A stretch of DNA of 64,000 nucleotides from Cricetomys ansorgei (lineage: Eukaryota > Chordata > Mammalia > Rodentia > Nesomyidae). The DNA is taken from positions 1,661,501 through 1,725,500 of the forward strand of contig JAMJFZ010000597.1 in NCBI GenBank assembly GCA_026225945.1, written 5' to 3'. How positions within the stretch are numbered: position 1 is the stretch's first letter; each line of letters begins with the position of its first letter. Below the pieces are notes generated by a model that saw only the letters and a list, made by a program, of their open reading frames with translations, was not told where the DNA came from and did no database searches. Position numbers and translations under genes: made by a program. Below are positions 23,710 to 36,041 of the stretch, piece by piece.

Positions 23710-24740
23710 TGGGCTCTCCCGGCCCCGGCTTACCGCTATCCCGAGAAATGAGGGCCCCCAGATCCAAGGACCACATGGGTAATTGTGGGTCCGTGGGCCT
23801 TTAGACCTCTACGTTTTCAAGACTCCAGGACCCGCTTATCTGGCCGGGACTGGAAAAAGAGTGTAACTCTCATGGATTTTCTTGCGTTCCCCACCCCACT
23901 CTGCTCGGGAAGTGCCACCAGCCCCGCACTTCTACAGGTGCTAGAGTAGCCCCCGGAATATCGGGGTGCTTGGATATGTCAGAGTTCCGGGTGATTATGT
24001 CCCAGCCTAGTGCCCCATTAGAGCTGCAGGGGCATCAGTTGGAGAGCCCAAGGTGGTGAGGAAGTTTGAGGACGGTTCACTCAAGCTAATCTCTCTGTTA
24101 TATAGAGCTTTGGTTCCGAGCGTCTTGGCCAGGAGCAGTTCTGTACACTAATTGCAAAGGCAACACGCTTCCCAAAGGCTCAAGGCACTGAGTCGTTGTA
24201 GAACAGGATTGGGATGTGGGGATGCTTCTATTATAAAAAGTGGGTCCTCTTCCCTCCTTCTGTTCCTACTCCAGCCGCTTAGTTTTCCCTCCGATGAAAA
24301 CAAGGTCATATGTTTAAAATCTAGTATTCCCAGGATTCAAATAGGCATCCAGCTCTTTCTTTTAGAACATTGAGATAATTGATATAGATCTGTCTTCCTC
24401 TAAATATTTTGGTCTTATTCCTGTCTGTCTTCATCTCTCTCGGTCCTTAATTGATTATATACAGACGATAGTGTTTATAAGATTACCGTGGTTTTTTTTT
24501 TTTTTGTTTTTGTTTTTGTGAAGTTAAATGCTCAACTACAGGAAGGAAGTCAACCACAGACCTAATTAGCCTTCAGTCTTGGATTACTATTGGTATATCA
24601 AAAGTGTTATCTGATTAGCAATTATTTCTTTCTGCACCTTTAGGGAGCCAGCCCATTTGTACTCTACATTCATATTTTAATGACTTTAAAGCGGGATATT
24701 GTTAATTCTTGTTATTATTTTCATGTGGTGTTTTATTTAA
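23710..24740. other. Start of probable Ppfibp2 intron 1, nothing recognised
   Basis: GC content falls off after about 24100. A T13/GTTTTT run lies at 24491-24518. No repeat or exon supported. Confidence 0.5.
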
Positions 24741-24743
24741 TGC

Positions 24744-24832
24744 TAGTGATGATGGGGACTGGTGATCTAATTTAGGACCTTGTGAATGCTAGGCACACGC
24801 TCCACCACTGAGCAACTCCTCCTGCCCTCACA
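24744..24832 (-). repeat. ID/B4-type SINE head, antisense
   Basis: The run 'ggaccttgtgaatgctaggc' and 'cacgctccaccactgagcaa' is the reverse complement of the tRNA(Ala)-like ID head. Confidence 0.65.
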
Positions 24833-25440
24833 TAACATATTAATGGTATTACTTTGAGACTAGATCATGTGCCAATTTTAGTTTATTGCTTCTAGTTGAG
24901 AGAGGCTTAGTGCTACTGTCTTTTTTTTTTTTGTGGGAACTAAGGCAGATGTGCTATGATTTTTAAGAGTAAGTAGATAATGTAAGAGATGCATATAAGA
25001 GCAAGAGATAAATGGCAGAGTAAGGTTGGAACACTTGCATAAATTCCAATTCTTTCCTCAGAATAAGGAAAATCTGGAGTAGTTTTAAGAAGCATCAACC
25101 TATGTGAGGGACCCCACAGGAAGATGTTAGGGATGACCTAGGCCGTGGAGGGGCTTATAATGCAAACTCAGTCTAGCTCCAAGAAGTGGCTACTGGTCCC
25201 CCTTGGTTCCTGGCCTGAGTGATAGACAAAACAACAACCACAAAAGCAAACAAACAAACTGATGGTCCCAGTTAGCCACATCCGTGAGGGGCAAGGCCTT
25301 GGGTGTGAATGCATGGCACAGTACAGACTGAACTGTGGTCCAATGAGTCTACCAAAGATAGAGACCTTGAACCTTGACCTTCCCTACTCACAGCCTGACC
25401 CAGAAATCCAGTAAACATTTGTGGAGTGATCAGTCAGATA
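24833..25440. other. Intronic, nothing recognised
   Basis: Intron sequence with a T11 run near 24921. No gene supported. Confidence 0.5.
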
Positions 25441-25442
25441 AC

Positions 25443-25600
25443 ACTTCAGAGCAGTGCTCTTCAAACGCAAGCTTGGGAATCACCTAATGCTCTTCAAATG
25501 TGGATTTTGATGTTGAGGGTCATAGAGCCTGATACTCTGCATTTCTAACCTATCTCTCTCCTGTCTGTATCAGGAATTCAAAGCAGTGATCTATAACACA
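25443..25600. repeat. hAT-type MER element (MER20-like)
   Basis: The words 'cagtgctcttcaaacgcaag', 'gggaatcacctaatgctc' and 'actctgcatttctaacc' match the order of MER20-class repeats, diverged. Confidence 0.45.
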
Positions 25601-25976
25601 CACCCCTCCCCAGGCCTCAAAATTGCCTGGGGAATTTTTGAACTATTCAGGTTTAGGAGGTTTGAGGCATTTCTACAGAGTTCCCTGTGTGTTTCTGATA
25701 ACAGCCAGGTGGGATTGGCTACTGGGCTTGGCTGTGCTTGGAGGACCACAGCTGGGAGACCAGTTAGGAGACTGGCAGGCCAATTCAGGTAAATGCGATG
25801 AAAGTTAAGTGTGAGCAAACAGAAGAGACCTGGAAATACTGAGTCCCCAGGACCAGGGAATGGGAGGTGTCAGCCTTTCTATTGATTGGGCAGAGTAAGA
25901 CAGTAAGAAAAGGAGTAGTTCTTGGAGAATTCTGCTTCAATGCAAGGGTCGGCGTGTTAGATGATAATGGTCAGCA

Positions 25977-26180
25977 GCTAATTTGTACTTGTCCATGAGG
26001 TTTTGTTTTTTATCTCCTGAAGTACAAATCTGTTCACGATTCTTCCTGTTTCAAATGCCCTGGCCAGGATCCGAGTACAAATTATGAGGAGGGGCAAGCA
26101 CAACAGGTGACAGATTTTAAACATTAAGCCCCACAGATTGTATGCTTCCGTGTAAGATATGACAATCACCCCTCAATGTG
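25977..26180 (+). repeat. Diverged direct repeat, copy A
   Basis: Shares ordered blocks with 26943-27135: ACTTGTCCA, ACAAATCTGTTCACGATTCT, ATTAAGCC, TGTATGC and AAGATATGACA/AAGATGTGACA. The pair are in the same orientation about 0.97 kb apart. Family unknown. Confidence 0.65.
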
Positions 26181-26942
26181 CACAACTGCACCAAAACTAA
26201 AACTCAAACTCTGGGCTTCGGTTTCCCTGAGTCACTATTTTTCTTACTTCCTCCTTCCTCGGCGGAGTTCCACTTCCTTTGCCCTTTGCTATCCTAGTAT
26301 CTTGTTTTGTTTGTGCTTGAAGGCACCTGTGTATGTTTATTTTTGGAGTCTAGGGAAGGTGAGCTCTGTCCCTTATAAGATCTAAAAGGGCAGTCTGTTG
26401 GGCCTAGTGGCTCTCCCCAGGGCTTGTTATTATCACTAATACTTGTGATGAAAAGCCTTGTAGGAGATGTGTGCTCTAGAGCAACCCGGTGAGCTTTCTT
26501 CCCAGATCTCACAAGGCTTCAGACTTCCAGAGGCATTTGAACTCTGAGCTTTGTCTGTGGCAAACTGAAAATTTCTGTGGGCCTTAACGCCATTGTCTTG
26601 CTGCTTCTTGGTAATTCTTGCTTTCATTTCCTCTCCCCGTCTTTACGCATATTTAAGCATACGAGAGCAAGCATTCCTTAAGTATGGTGACTTTTATTAA
26701 CTCCTGTGTTGTATAGTAATCTTGTACACATCTGTACATATCTGTAACATCTGTAGACATAGATAGGTAGGATAGGACTACATTTCTGATAAGGTAAACT
26801 TTAATATCTTTGCGACTTTTAGGGCTAATTTGTTTTCTATCTTCATCTCTACTGTTTCCCAAAATTAGGAGCTTCACTGTCTCTGTCATTTTGTGCCTCT
26901 CAGTCTGAGGAATGTATGCTTCTTAGATTATAATATTTGGAC
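26181..26942. other. Sequence between the two diverged direct repeats
   Basis: No coding exon or named repeat recognised. If the flanking copies are LTRs, this would be a reduced internal segment, but no retroviral coding pattern is visible. Confidence 0.3.
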
Positions 26943-27135
26943 TTTGCTTGTTGCTTGTCCACAAGTATGGGCTACAAATCTGTTCAGATCTGTTCACGAT
27001 TCTTTCCTGCTTAACATCCCTTCTCATATCCCTCAATGCAAAATATGAGAAGACTGAATACAATAGATGCACTATTCCAGTATTGATTAAGCCTTTTAGG
27101 GTGTATGCCTATGCAAGATGTGACAGCCATCAGTT
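26943..27135 (+). repeat. Diverged direct repeat, copy B
   Basis: Partner of 25977-26180. It contains GCTTGTCCA, CTGTTCACGATTCTTTCCTG, GATTAAGCC, GTGTATGCC and CAAGATGTGACAG. It also holds a small internal duplication (ATCTGTTCAGATCTGTTCAC). Confidence 0.65.
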
Positions 27136-27329
27136 TCCTCTTCCTGGGTGGGGGCCCTCAAAACCACCTGACTCTCAAGCCATTTCGCTCTTTGCACTAA
27201 CATCACATATGAATTGCAATAGAAACTTCTCTCTGCTGTGTTCCTTCCATCTCTCTGTCCAGACTCTGAGCAGCTATAGGCTACACTATAGCTTCTGTGT
27301 GAGGCCCAGTGCTTAACAGAGATCACCAA

Positions 27330-29990
27330 GAGTTTTCCATGCCTGTGGGTCCTGTGTTGGCTGGCAGGTTTTGCTTCTGTAAAGAGGGAACGGAGTGCAG
27401 GACACGGAAAAGGAAGGGATGGGAACAGAAGCTAAAAGACAGGAAGGGCAGGCTCAAGGAAGAGTGGCTCAATGGCTACAATTATGGGGTGTGGTGGGGT
27501 GTTGCATGATTTCCCTGAGGAGACATGAGCACGTGTCTATTCAACCCAGATAAGATGTGGATGACACACTAAAGAAATGATTCCACCCTGCCCTAGCTTG
27601 ATGAACCAATGCTCTTATGAGGGGTTACTGACAGGAGTATGGGTGACTTTGGGGCAGCTACATCCTTTAGCATGGTGAGAACCCCTGGAGCTCCTTGCTC
27701 AACATGCAGGTGGCATGACCTGATACTCTCTTCTCCAGCTATTATTTACTGCTTTTAAAACTTGGGAAGGGGCCTTGCATATCTTGTGACTTTCCCAACT
27801 AACGGAGACTCCCAAGTACCCTGTAGATGTGTTTCATCAGCTTCCCGTTTTGTGTGAGTCCCTCCGCTCCGTCCAGGAGGAATGTTTGAATTCTATGGAA
27901 ATGGCTATGCATCATGGGGACATGTGGAGAGGAAAGGCTGGAGTCTGGGAAGGGCAGAGATGATGGGAGGCTCTGAAAGTCGGAGCTAAAGGATTAAAAT
28001 TTTGACCTGTGTGATGACACACATCTATAATCTACTTGTCAGCTTGATAAAACTCATCTAAAACATTTTTCTTTTGTGCTGACGAAAGCTTTGAGTAATA
28101 TGGAAAAGGCTCTGTACAGGTTTGTTTTCAGAAGATTCTGGGCTTTAAAGGGTGGGCTATAAAGGGACTACATACAAGGCCGTGTTATTAGAGTGACCCA
28201 CAGGAGATTCTTAGGTCCTGAATCAAGGCAATGGCAATAGCAACAGAGAAGTGAGCTTGCCAAGAAATGATCGATGGGATTTGAGGGAGAGAAAGGAGTC
28301 ATACTAGACACTGACTAGCAGAGAGTAAGGTGATTATGAATAGGTGTGGGACCATGGAGGAGGAACCTTCCTTCTAGAAGCAGGAAGGGAAAAAGGGTGG
28401 TGGTACATTTTTTTAAAATCAGAAGAGCCTGGGTAGCTTTTTGCTTACCTTTATAGTTTTACCTAAGAATATGACAAAGCCCAAAGCGGTGAACCCAGAG
28501 TCACCCCATTCTTAGGAGCAGACCCAGGTTAACTGGGAAGCCTCCTGGCTTCCATCACATCATCTGTAGCCCCGTGCTATTGGCCAGAAGGTCCAGATGT
28601 AGATCCCATTAGCCAATGGAAATGCCATTGAACCAGACTGGAGGACTCAGTCTGCAGAACAGAACAGGGAAGCTGGAGCCCTGCAGCTCAGGTGCTGCTG
28701 GCTGGGAACCAATGCCAGTTAGGCCTGAAGGCTCAGGAAGACTTTTTGTTTTTGGTTCTGAGGCCTTTCAGTAGGTGGGCCTGCTTGGTTAGGAAACTGC
28801 TTTTATGACATCAGAATTCTTATTCTCAGTATGCTGGTACATGCATATTCAGGCTCTTCTGGAGTGTAACCATCAATCAATTTACTAATTCACTGGAAAT
28901 GTATATATTCTAAGGACCTAACACTTGTATCTCTCCCAGACAAACTTAGGGGACACACTCAACATTCCATAAGAGGAGAGAAAGGAAGGGAAGGTGCTGG
29001 GAATGATAGCTACTGGAGGCAGCAAACCAGTCAGAAGGACTGCCTGTCCTCACAGAAGGGTGGGAATTCTGATGATTGAGTGATGTATGAGAAGAGGACC
29101 TTCTCTGGTATCTGTGATGCTGTCAGACACTCAGTGGCTTTGGGGCCAGAATTTCCTCCTCCTCACCCATCCCTTCTGCACTTCTCTGACCAGCTAGGCT
29201 TCCCAGCTGTTGGCCTCCCAGGACAGTCTTGCCTTTGTCATAGATCTCAGGACAGCAGTCACTTTCCTCTGCTAAGGTAGAGCTGGGTTAATATATTCAG
29301 AAACAATTGGAATTATCACTTGGCATGTGATAAATTGGCAAACTCAAACAGTAATTCAGGTGTGCTGGGAATCAGCTTGGAAAGTGAACTTTTCTAGTCG
29401 TTTGTCCTGGCTTTGTCTTGCCTTGTTCTGAGGTTGAGTTAATATCCTTGTCCTGTCATCCTCATGAGACTTAAATACGTGCTCGTGCCTGCTCACCCAT
29501 TGTAAAGTAGCATAGTCATAGATAGCAGACTCCTGACTTGGGTTGCCCAAGGCTTAGGGATGACTTATGCAGAGGTGGGAGGAGAATCCATTAACAAAGA
29601 TTAGTTAGTCCTGGTGACTTTGGAATGCTTGGCCTCTCCCCGGCCTACTGTTGTGGAATTCTCAAGGGGCTCCTCTTAGAGTGTAATTGTCTCCCCCTGG
29701 AGGTAAAAACCCTAAAGGGAAAATGGTTATCTAAATCCTGGGATTTCTTTGCCTTCATGGGGATGCTCAAGAGCCCTGCTGACTGCCTGAAGGTGTTTAG
29801 CAGAAATACAATGTCTTTCTCACTTTCCTGGGTGAAGATGTAATTTCACAGTGACTATTTGTACGATGACATGTGCCAGTCAAATGCAGCTGGGCATCTC
29901 AGGCTGGGCAAGGACCTCTCTGAGCTGGAGGGCTGCTCCTGTGACTGCACAAATTTGTTCCAAGAAGTCATAGCCTCCTCCTCCTCTTTC
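27330..29990. other. Intronic, apparently unique
   Basis: About 2.7 kb of the probable first intron of Ppfibp2 without recognised SINEs. A segment near 28030-28230 may be an old unassigned repeat. Confidence 0.45.
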
Positions 29991-29999
29991 AGTATTTTA

Positions 30000-30196
30000 T
30001 GTTTAATTTTTTCTATGTATATACATATGGGCTCTGCACATGAGTGTAAGTACCTTCAGAAGTCATTGGCGTCAGGTTCCCCCGGAGCTAGAGTGAGTGA
30101 CAGTTGTGAACACACTGGCATGGGTGCTGGGAACCAAATTCAGGTCCTCTCCAAGAGTAGTAGTATGTGAATGCTGAGCCATCTCTTCTGCTTCAA
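30000..30196 (-). repeat. B2 SINE, antisense
   Basis: The runs 'gttgtgaacacactggcatg', 'gtgctgggaaccaaattcag' and the tRNA-like end 'tgaatgctgagccatctctt' form an antisense B2. Confidence 0.8.
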
Positions 30197-30281
30197 GATA
30201 GATGGATGCCTTCTCAAGAAATGTCTGTAGGCTGCTTTTGACCCAGAGATGCCTGATAAAAGCAATTCCTTAGTTGACAGG

Positions 30282-30282
<1 letters not shown>

Positions 30283-30327
<45 letters not shown>
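30283..30327. repeat. (TG)n microsatellite
   Basis: Pure (TG)22, 45 bp. Confidence 0.98.
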
Positions 30328-30328
<1 letters not shown>

Positions 30329-30797
30329 GGAGGGAGTGTTGTATGGGAGCTTAGAGGGAAAGAAAGAACAGGGAACAGGAAAGAGCCATGACTCAAGCCA
30401 ACAGGACCTCTGTTTCTTGTCGGTGTATAGGACGACATATATAGGTGTATAGGTGTATTGCTCTCATTGGCAACAGCTTCTTCTCCAACACAAGACCACA
30501 TTTCCCTTGAACCAAAGAGGATTTTTCACAAATATCTGTCTCAGTACTGGACTTCTTCCTGGAGGCCATAGAGTTATAACCAGGCCTCACAAAAACTCCT
30601 CCAGAGGTGCTAGAATGGAACTGCCAGCTTTGGTATGTTTGACAAAGGGCTGGCTTATCTCAAAAGATAGAGGCAGTCCTAGTCTAATTTTATAGAAAAC
30701 AACCTCATGCTGGGGTTTCAACTGAGGGTTTTGTGCATACTACCACCTAGTGCCCCCATCTGTGGGAAACAGATATTTGAAGGTTTCAGAATAATAA

Positions 30798-30800
30798 ACA

Positions 30801-30846
<46 letters not shown>

Positions 30847-30916
30847 TACATATATATTATATATATACATACACACACACATATATATATACACACATTC
30901 ATACACACACACATAT
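30798..30916. repeat. Compound (CA)n/(TA)n microsatellite
   Basis: A CA tract followed by alternating CATATA and TATATT blocks and another CA tract. Confidence 0.97.
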
Positions 30917-31010
30917 GGGTGTGTGTTCATGTGTGGCCATATGTGTGCAGGTGCATGTAGGGTCAGCTTTGGTTTCTTTCCTTAGAAACTGTCAACTTTG
31001 TTTTTCTCGC

Positions 31011-31175
31011 CAGGCATGATGACACACACCTTTAATCCCAGCACTTTGTCTTTTTGGAGCAAGGTTTCTCCCTTGGTCTCTTACTGTGTAGGTTAGGCTA
31101 GCTGGCTAGCAAGATCCAGGGATCCTCCTGTCTTTGCTTCCTAGCCTTAGGATTACAAGTATACTACCATGCCCA
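31011..31175. repeat. Opposed B1-type fragments (inverted arrangement)
   Basis: A + strand B1 5' piece (gccaggcatgatgacacacacctttaatcc...) runs directly into a minus-strand B1/B3-type piece (gcaaggtttctcc... gggatcctcctgtctttgc... taggattacaagtatactacc). The two could pair as an imperfect hairpin in RNA. Confidence 0.6.
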
Positions 31176-31859
31176 GCATGGTGGCGCTGCCTCAGGCATG
31201 CTGGGCTGTGTGGCATCAAACTCATCCCATACCCAGCATTCTGTGAGTGATAGGAGCAGCAAGGGGGAAGGGAGATAGGGGAGAGTGGATTGGCATGCTG
31301 AGAGGAGAAAAGTTAAATTGTGATTTGGGGAGGAAATGGCAAGTTCTGCTCAGTTAGCATTTCACCAGAGCAAAGGAATAGTTCTTGGCTCTGACACCTG
31401 ACCTTGACTGGCTGTCATGAAAAGATTTTATTACATAAGCTGTTCCTGCACCCCGCCAAGACATCTGGTTCTTCAGTGCTACTCTGCTTACCTGGTAACA
31501 GCAACAACATCCCTGGGTGTCTGTCTAGGTTTTCATTATGCCAGCTCACTGGCGCAGACAATGCCTGGGGCGCAGATTATTGTCCTGCTTCTGCAAAGGA
31601 GGAAGCTGACTCCTCCTGCTCTCCCCACCCCCTCATTCCTTTATGGCAGTCAGCTGGTTTTCTCCATCTTGAAGGCTTGGCCTGCATGATCCTTGAGGAC
31701 CTTGGCAGTTCTAAGATGGGCTTTTGAGTCAGACAGTTCTTCATCCAAGTCCCTGTGCTACACAGGTTCAAGGCTGCAACTTTGAGTGAGTCTGCCTAGT
31801 TTCTGATTTTTTTTTTTAAGTTTCTCCTTTGTTTATTGGCTTAATGAAAATAGAGGCCC

Positions 31860-31965
31860 ACTTAATTTGGTTGCTGTGAAGCTTAGATGAGATGATGGAA
31901 TCGTTATTGGCTAGAGTGCTTGGCATGGTGTCACTAAATGCTGTTATCATTATTTCCCGTTTCTC
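31860..31965 (+). repeat. MIR SINE fragment
   Basis: The run 'ggttgctgtgaagcttagatgagatgatgg ... agagtgcttggcatggtg ... aaatgctgttatcattat' matches the 3' half of MIR in sense orientation. Confidence 0.65.
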
Positions 31966-32364
31966 AAGAAGCCCAAAAAAGACACTTTGTCTGGAGGAGC
32001 AGTTCACATCATGAAGTAACCTTGTAGTTTTCCTCCTTACTCAAGAGGAAACTGATATTCTCTGGGCCTGCAGGTGTGCCATAATAAGCCATGGTGCAGG
32101 GAAGCAGACAGTCCAGAAGATGCATGCACAGTGGAGTCTGCAGCATGTCAGTTTCAGATGGCTGGTTATCAGCACACCAGACAAGGGAAGCACATGTCGC
32201 GCCGCACGGTGAGACGTGACAGGGTCAGGGCAAAGTCCTGGCCCTAGGCTCCCAGAATCAATTTGAATTTGTGTATGTCTTCACTATTCCAGCTGGAGAA
32301 GCCCATATAGATCTGCTTAGCATGGCTTTGCTTGTTAGAAATAGAGGGGCGCTTTTCTTGCATT

Positions 32365-32470
32365 TACCTGGACTTGTCACATGGAGGATCACTGTGAGTT
32401 CTGGGCCAGCTTGGGCTACAGAGTGAGTTCCAGGCCAGCCTGGGCTACAGAGAGAAACTGTCTGATAAAA
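32365..32470 (+). repeat. B1 SINE 3' part with internal duplication
   Basis: A B1 right half in which 'ctgggccagcttgggctaca' recurs as 'caggccagcctgggctacag' after one 'gagtgagttc' block, so the 3' B1 segment is tandemly duplicated. Confidence 0.7.
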
Positions 32471-32479
32471 CAAGTTGAA

Positions 32480-33840
32480 CTCTGGGTTGGGGTGGGAGGC
32501 GGGGGGTGGAATTGAATTCTAAATGGAGAAGCTGGGCTTATCTCTTCCAGGGTTGGGGAAACTGATGGCTTCTGAGCAAAGACAGTTTTTAGGAAATGCA
32601 GGGTCTGGAAAGCGGTAGGCTTAGGTCTTCAAGCTTCTCTATCTCAAGTCTCAGGAGAGTGGAAAGCCTCTGAGGACATGCCTTTGTGGGCTGACACTCT
32701 GCAGCCATGATCCCCAAGGCATGCCAGCTATATTCTCTGCTGATGCCGCCCTTGGCCTCACCGCGACTAGATTCTGAATGTTCTTTTGGACATGGAGGCC
32801 TCCTGTGAAGATTGTAAAAACATGACATCCCAGGACATGGAGAGCCGTGGCGTATGGTCTGGGGCATTAGTCTCCCAGCATCCAAGAGAGTATGACAGGT
32901 ATAGAAAGGAAGCGGACAGTGCGACCTGAGTTCCTGGATTCACAGGTACTGGTGAATGCAGAAGGGCTCTTGTAACAGCGCTGGCTGAGAAGCCTGACAG
33001 AGTAGGCCGGGAAGAGCCGTGGTCACCAGGGCCTTATACAAGTAGCCTGAGGTTCCGGGTGAGGTGTGGTGGACGGCAAGACAGAGAGTGCTGTGGTTAA
33101 TCAGCGTGGGTGCCTGAGGGGCATGTTAGCCTCGGGATCTGGAAGGCAGGGAGGGAGCCTGGAACTAATCAGTAAATTAGTAGGAACTAATTTACCAGGT
33201 CTGGGGAAACGCCCACCTTTTTAGGAACAGAGGTAGCCTATAATTCCTAAGTCCTCTAGCCACTTTATTTCAGTCAGTAAAGAATTTTCAAACCATTCTC
33301 TGGTGAGGAGGTTGTGTTCCCTGCCAGCCTGGAATCTAAGAGATGGAACATAAGTGTGTAGAAAAGAGCCAGTGACTGGGTTGACCAAGGAGTCAGCAAG
33401 GTTAAGTAGAGCCCCAGAGAGGAGCCATGGAGCACTCGCCCTGCCTGCAGCTTCGAGTACAGGCTCTGTGTTTGCTTAAACTTCACTGGCAGCCTCTCAG
33501 GCTTGAATTCTGCAGGAAACTGACTTTAACAGGGCATGTGACTTTCCCGGGGTTCCCTGGCTGGTGAGTTTATGCTCGGTCGGTCGGCCTGACGCTAAAT
33601 GCATGTTCTTAACACCCTTCCCACCACAGTTAGAGTCCAGATTACGCAGTTCATTATACTGAAGTTTTTTTTTTTTTTGTCTTAATGATGACAAGGCAGG
33701 AAGATGGTCAAGTCAGCATGTGCCTGACCATTTTAATCCTCAGAGGAACTTGGTAGATGTGGCTAGATTGTCACAAAGCTTATTCTAGTTCTAGTTGGCA
33801 GAGCTCAAAACAGTAACACATTGCTCTTCTATTATTTTTA
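32480..33840. other. Intronic, nothing recognised
   Basis: Intron sequence with a T14 run at about 33666-33679. No exon or named repeat supported. Confidence 0.45.
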
Positions 33841-33844
33841 AGGT

Positions 33845-33846
33845 AG

Positions 33847-33888
<42 letters not shown>

Positions 33889-34112
33889 TGTGTGTGAGTG
33901 TATGTGTGGCGGGGGAGAGGGGTGAGTGCCTGCATGTATGTATGTGTACCACATATGTGCTGAGCTTTCAGAGCTCAGAAGAGGACTTCAGATCTCCTGG
34001 AACTGGAGTTACAGAGGGCTAAGAGCCACTGTGTAGGTGCTAGGAGCCAAACTCAGGACCTATGCAAGAGCAGCCGATGCTCTTACCTACTGAGCCATCT
34101 CTCCAGCCCCTA
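33845..34112 (-). repeat. B2 SINE, antisense, with (TG)n tract
   Basis: The (TG)n at 33850-33905 lies in the region of the SINE tail. Then come 'gcctgcatgtatgtatgtgt', 'tcctggaactggagttacag', 'gtgctaggagccaaactcag' and the intact tRNA-like end 'ctgagccatctctccagccc'. Confidence 0.92.
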
Positions 34113-34228
34113 CACTGCTGTTTTTTAAAAGGTATCAGAGAAACTATTAATCCCTCACACTATTCAGGTAATTTCTGAATTCTTACTTTACTTCCTCTAT
34201 TTTTCCCTCACTTAAGAAAATATGTTAA

Positions 34229-34379
34229 GCCAGGCAGTGGTGACACAGACCATTAATCCCAGCACTCGGGAGGCAGAAGCAGGAGGATCTCTGTGAATTT
34301 AAGGCCAGCCTGGTCTCCAGAGTGAGTTCCAGGACAGCCAGAGTTACAACAGAGAAACCCTGTCTCAAAACAAACAAAC
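34229..34379 (+). repeat. Young B1 SINE with perfect 15-bp target-site duplication
   Basis: Full-length B1 from 'gccaggcagtggtgacac' to a CAAACAAACA tail. It is flanked by identical AAGAAAATATGTTAA at 34214-34228 and 34380-34394. It carries the lineage block CCAGAGTTACAACAGAG. Confidence 0.97.
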
Positions 34380-34394
34380 AAGAAAATATGTTAA

Positions 34395-36035
34395 AATAGA
34401 GCATGATGGTCCTGATCGTCTCAATGTCTGCAAGGGCTTCTTAGCTTTAGCTACTTCATCGTTAGTCACATCGCTTGCAACAACTCCATTAGTTTAGGAC
34501 CCTGGGATGTTTAGCAAGAGTAGCGTTCTGGAGTAGGCTGGAAGGGCATGGTGAGGGATGAGAGTCAGGACAAACCGGGCAGTAACCCAGGTGAAGCTGT
34601 GGGGGTGGAGAAGGGTGGCTGATACAATGTGGTAAGCATTGGCCAGAGCTTGCCCAAGCAAAGGGGAGAGGATCCCTTCGTGAAAGGACAGCATTGTTCC
34701 CATGCGTGGTGTGTTCGGGCTCTGAACAGGTGGGCACTGATGGGAGCTGTCTGTTCAAGTCAGGGATCTGTCTGCTTCTGTTTGTTGGAGAGCCAGCTGG
34801 TCCTTATCACTGAGTAGGAGGTCTGCCCTGGTCCCGATCCTCTGTCCAGCTCAGGGCCCAGCTCCAGTCCTAGAGGACATTCTTGACTCTGTCTTCTGTG
34901 TGAGTGTGTGAGAGGTATCCGTCAGCTTAGCACGTTATCCAAGGAGGCAGTGAATACAGCGACTGTCTGGATCAAGCTTTGGTAGTGTCTAGGCTACAGT
35001 GTCTTGAGATCTCATGTTAATAGGGCATTTCCTGGGGAAGGAGAATCTCTACCTCCATGTCCCACCTACCGAATTTGAGCACTTTGGAAATGTCATGGAT
35101 GCCTCCTGTTATAACCAAGCACTCAAGTTTCAGGGCTACGGTTCTATATAAAGTCACAATTGAATGAGGAATGGAGTTGAAGAAAAGAGTCCTATAAGGT
35201 ATGTTAGAAGGGTATGACATTTCATCACTGTTATGTACTGTGTGTCTTCCTAACTGCTGGACTGATTCCTCCTTTGGCACTGACATCTCCTTCAGAGTAT
35301 GGCATACAGTAAGAGCAGTTGGGGGGCTTCTCTGGGATGCTGGTTCCACTTGGTTGTCTTCTCTCAAAGTCATCATTGGACTCAATCTGGGCATTCTTGA
35401 TACCAGTGTCCAGGACAGAGGACCTGCCATTTCAAGACTAAAGCTAGCTGCGACTGTGACCTGAACGTGGCCCTTTCCTCACCCTACTCTGCAGAGCCCA
35501 GCTTCAGCTTTAGCTTCCATGATGGCTACCTCCCAGGTCCTTTTCTGTGGCTGTGACTTCTCTGTCAAGTCAGTCCCCAAGTGGTCCCTGAGAATCATAA
35601 ATTTGATCTTGCTCATTTTCCCTCAGCAGGGTTAGTTCAGTCTCTGGGCAAATGTCTGAGCAAAGAGCCCAGGGCTGTAAGAGTGGACATGTGATCTGTA
35701 AGAGACTTAGCTCAGGAAGGCCATGGCCTTGTTTTTCTGTCAGGTACTGCCAGAGAGATCCGGAAAATTCACAAGGCATGTACTGTGTTTGAGCTCTGAT
35801 ACCTTCATTGTCCACTTATGTTGGGGTTGGCCCAGAGGTATCTGGCCGCCACTTCTCAAAGGGAGTCAGGATACGCCCCGACTCCTGCCTCTTCCTAACA
35901 TTTAGGACACAGAGAGTCTTGGCCAAATCCATCTTCTGGGATAGAGCATTTAAGGATGTGCTCCCTGAGTTGGGTGAGGCCGGGTGTTGCAGATTTATTG
36001 GGCCAGGCACTAGTCTGGGTGGTTTATTCTGTCCT
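34395..36035. other. Intronic, nothing recognised
   Basis: About 1.6 kb without SINEs. A 137-codon minus-strand open frame (35017-35430) overlaps an 87-codon + strand frame. Neither has a domain that I recognise or splice context. Confidence 0.4.
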
Positions 36036-36041
36036 CTTTCT

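Noticed and set aside
23094..23804. Several open frames of 60-177 codons in the GC-rich region
   Set aside because: GC-rich DNA lacks stop codons by composition. The frames overlap on both strands and fit promoter sequence better than coding sequence.
35017..35430. 137-codon minus-strand open frame
   Set aside because: I considered a processed pseudogene or a transposon fragment but recognised no protein. No poly-A tail or target-site duplication was seen.
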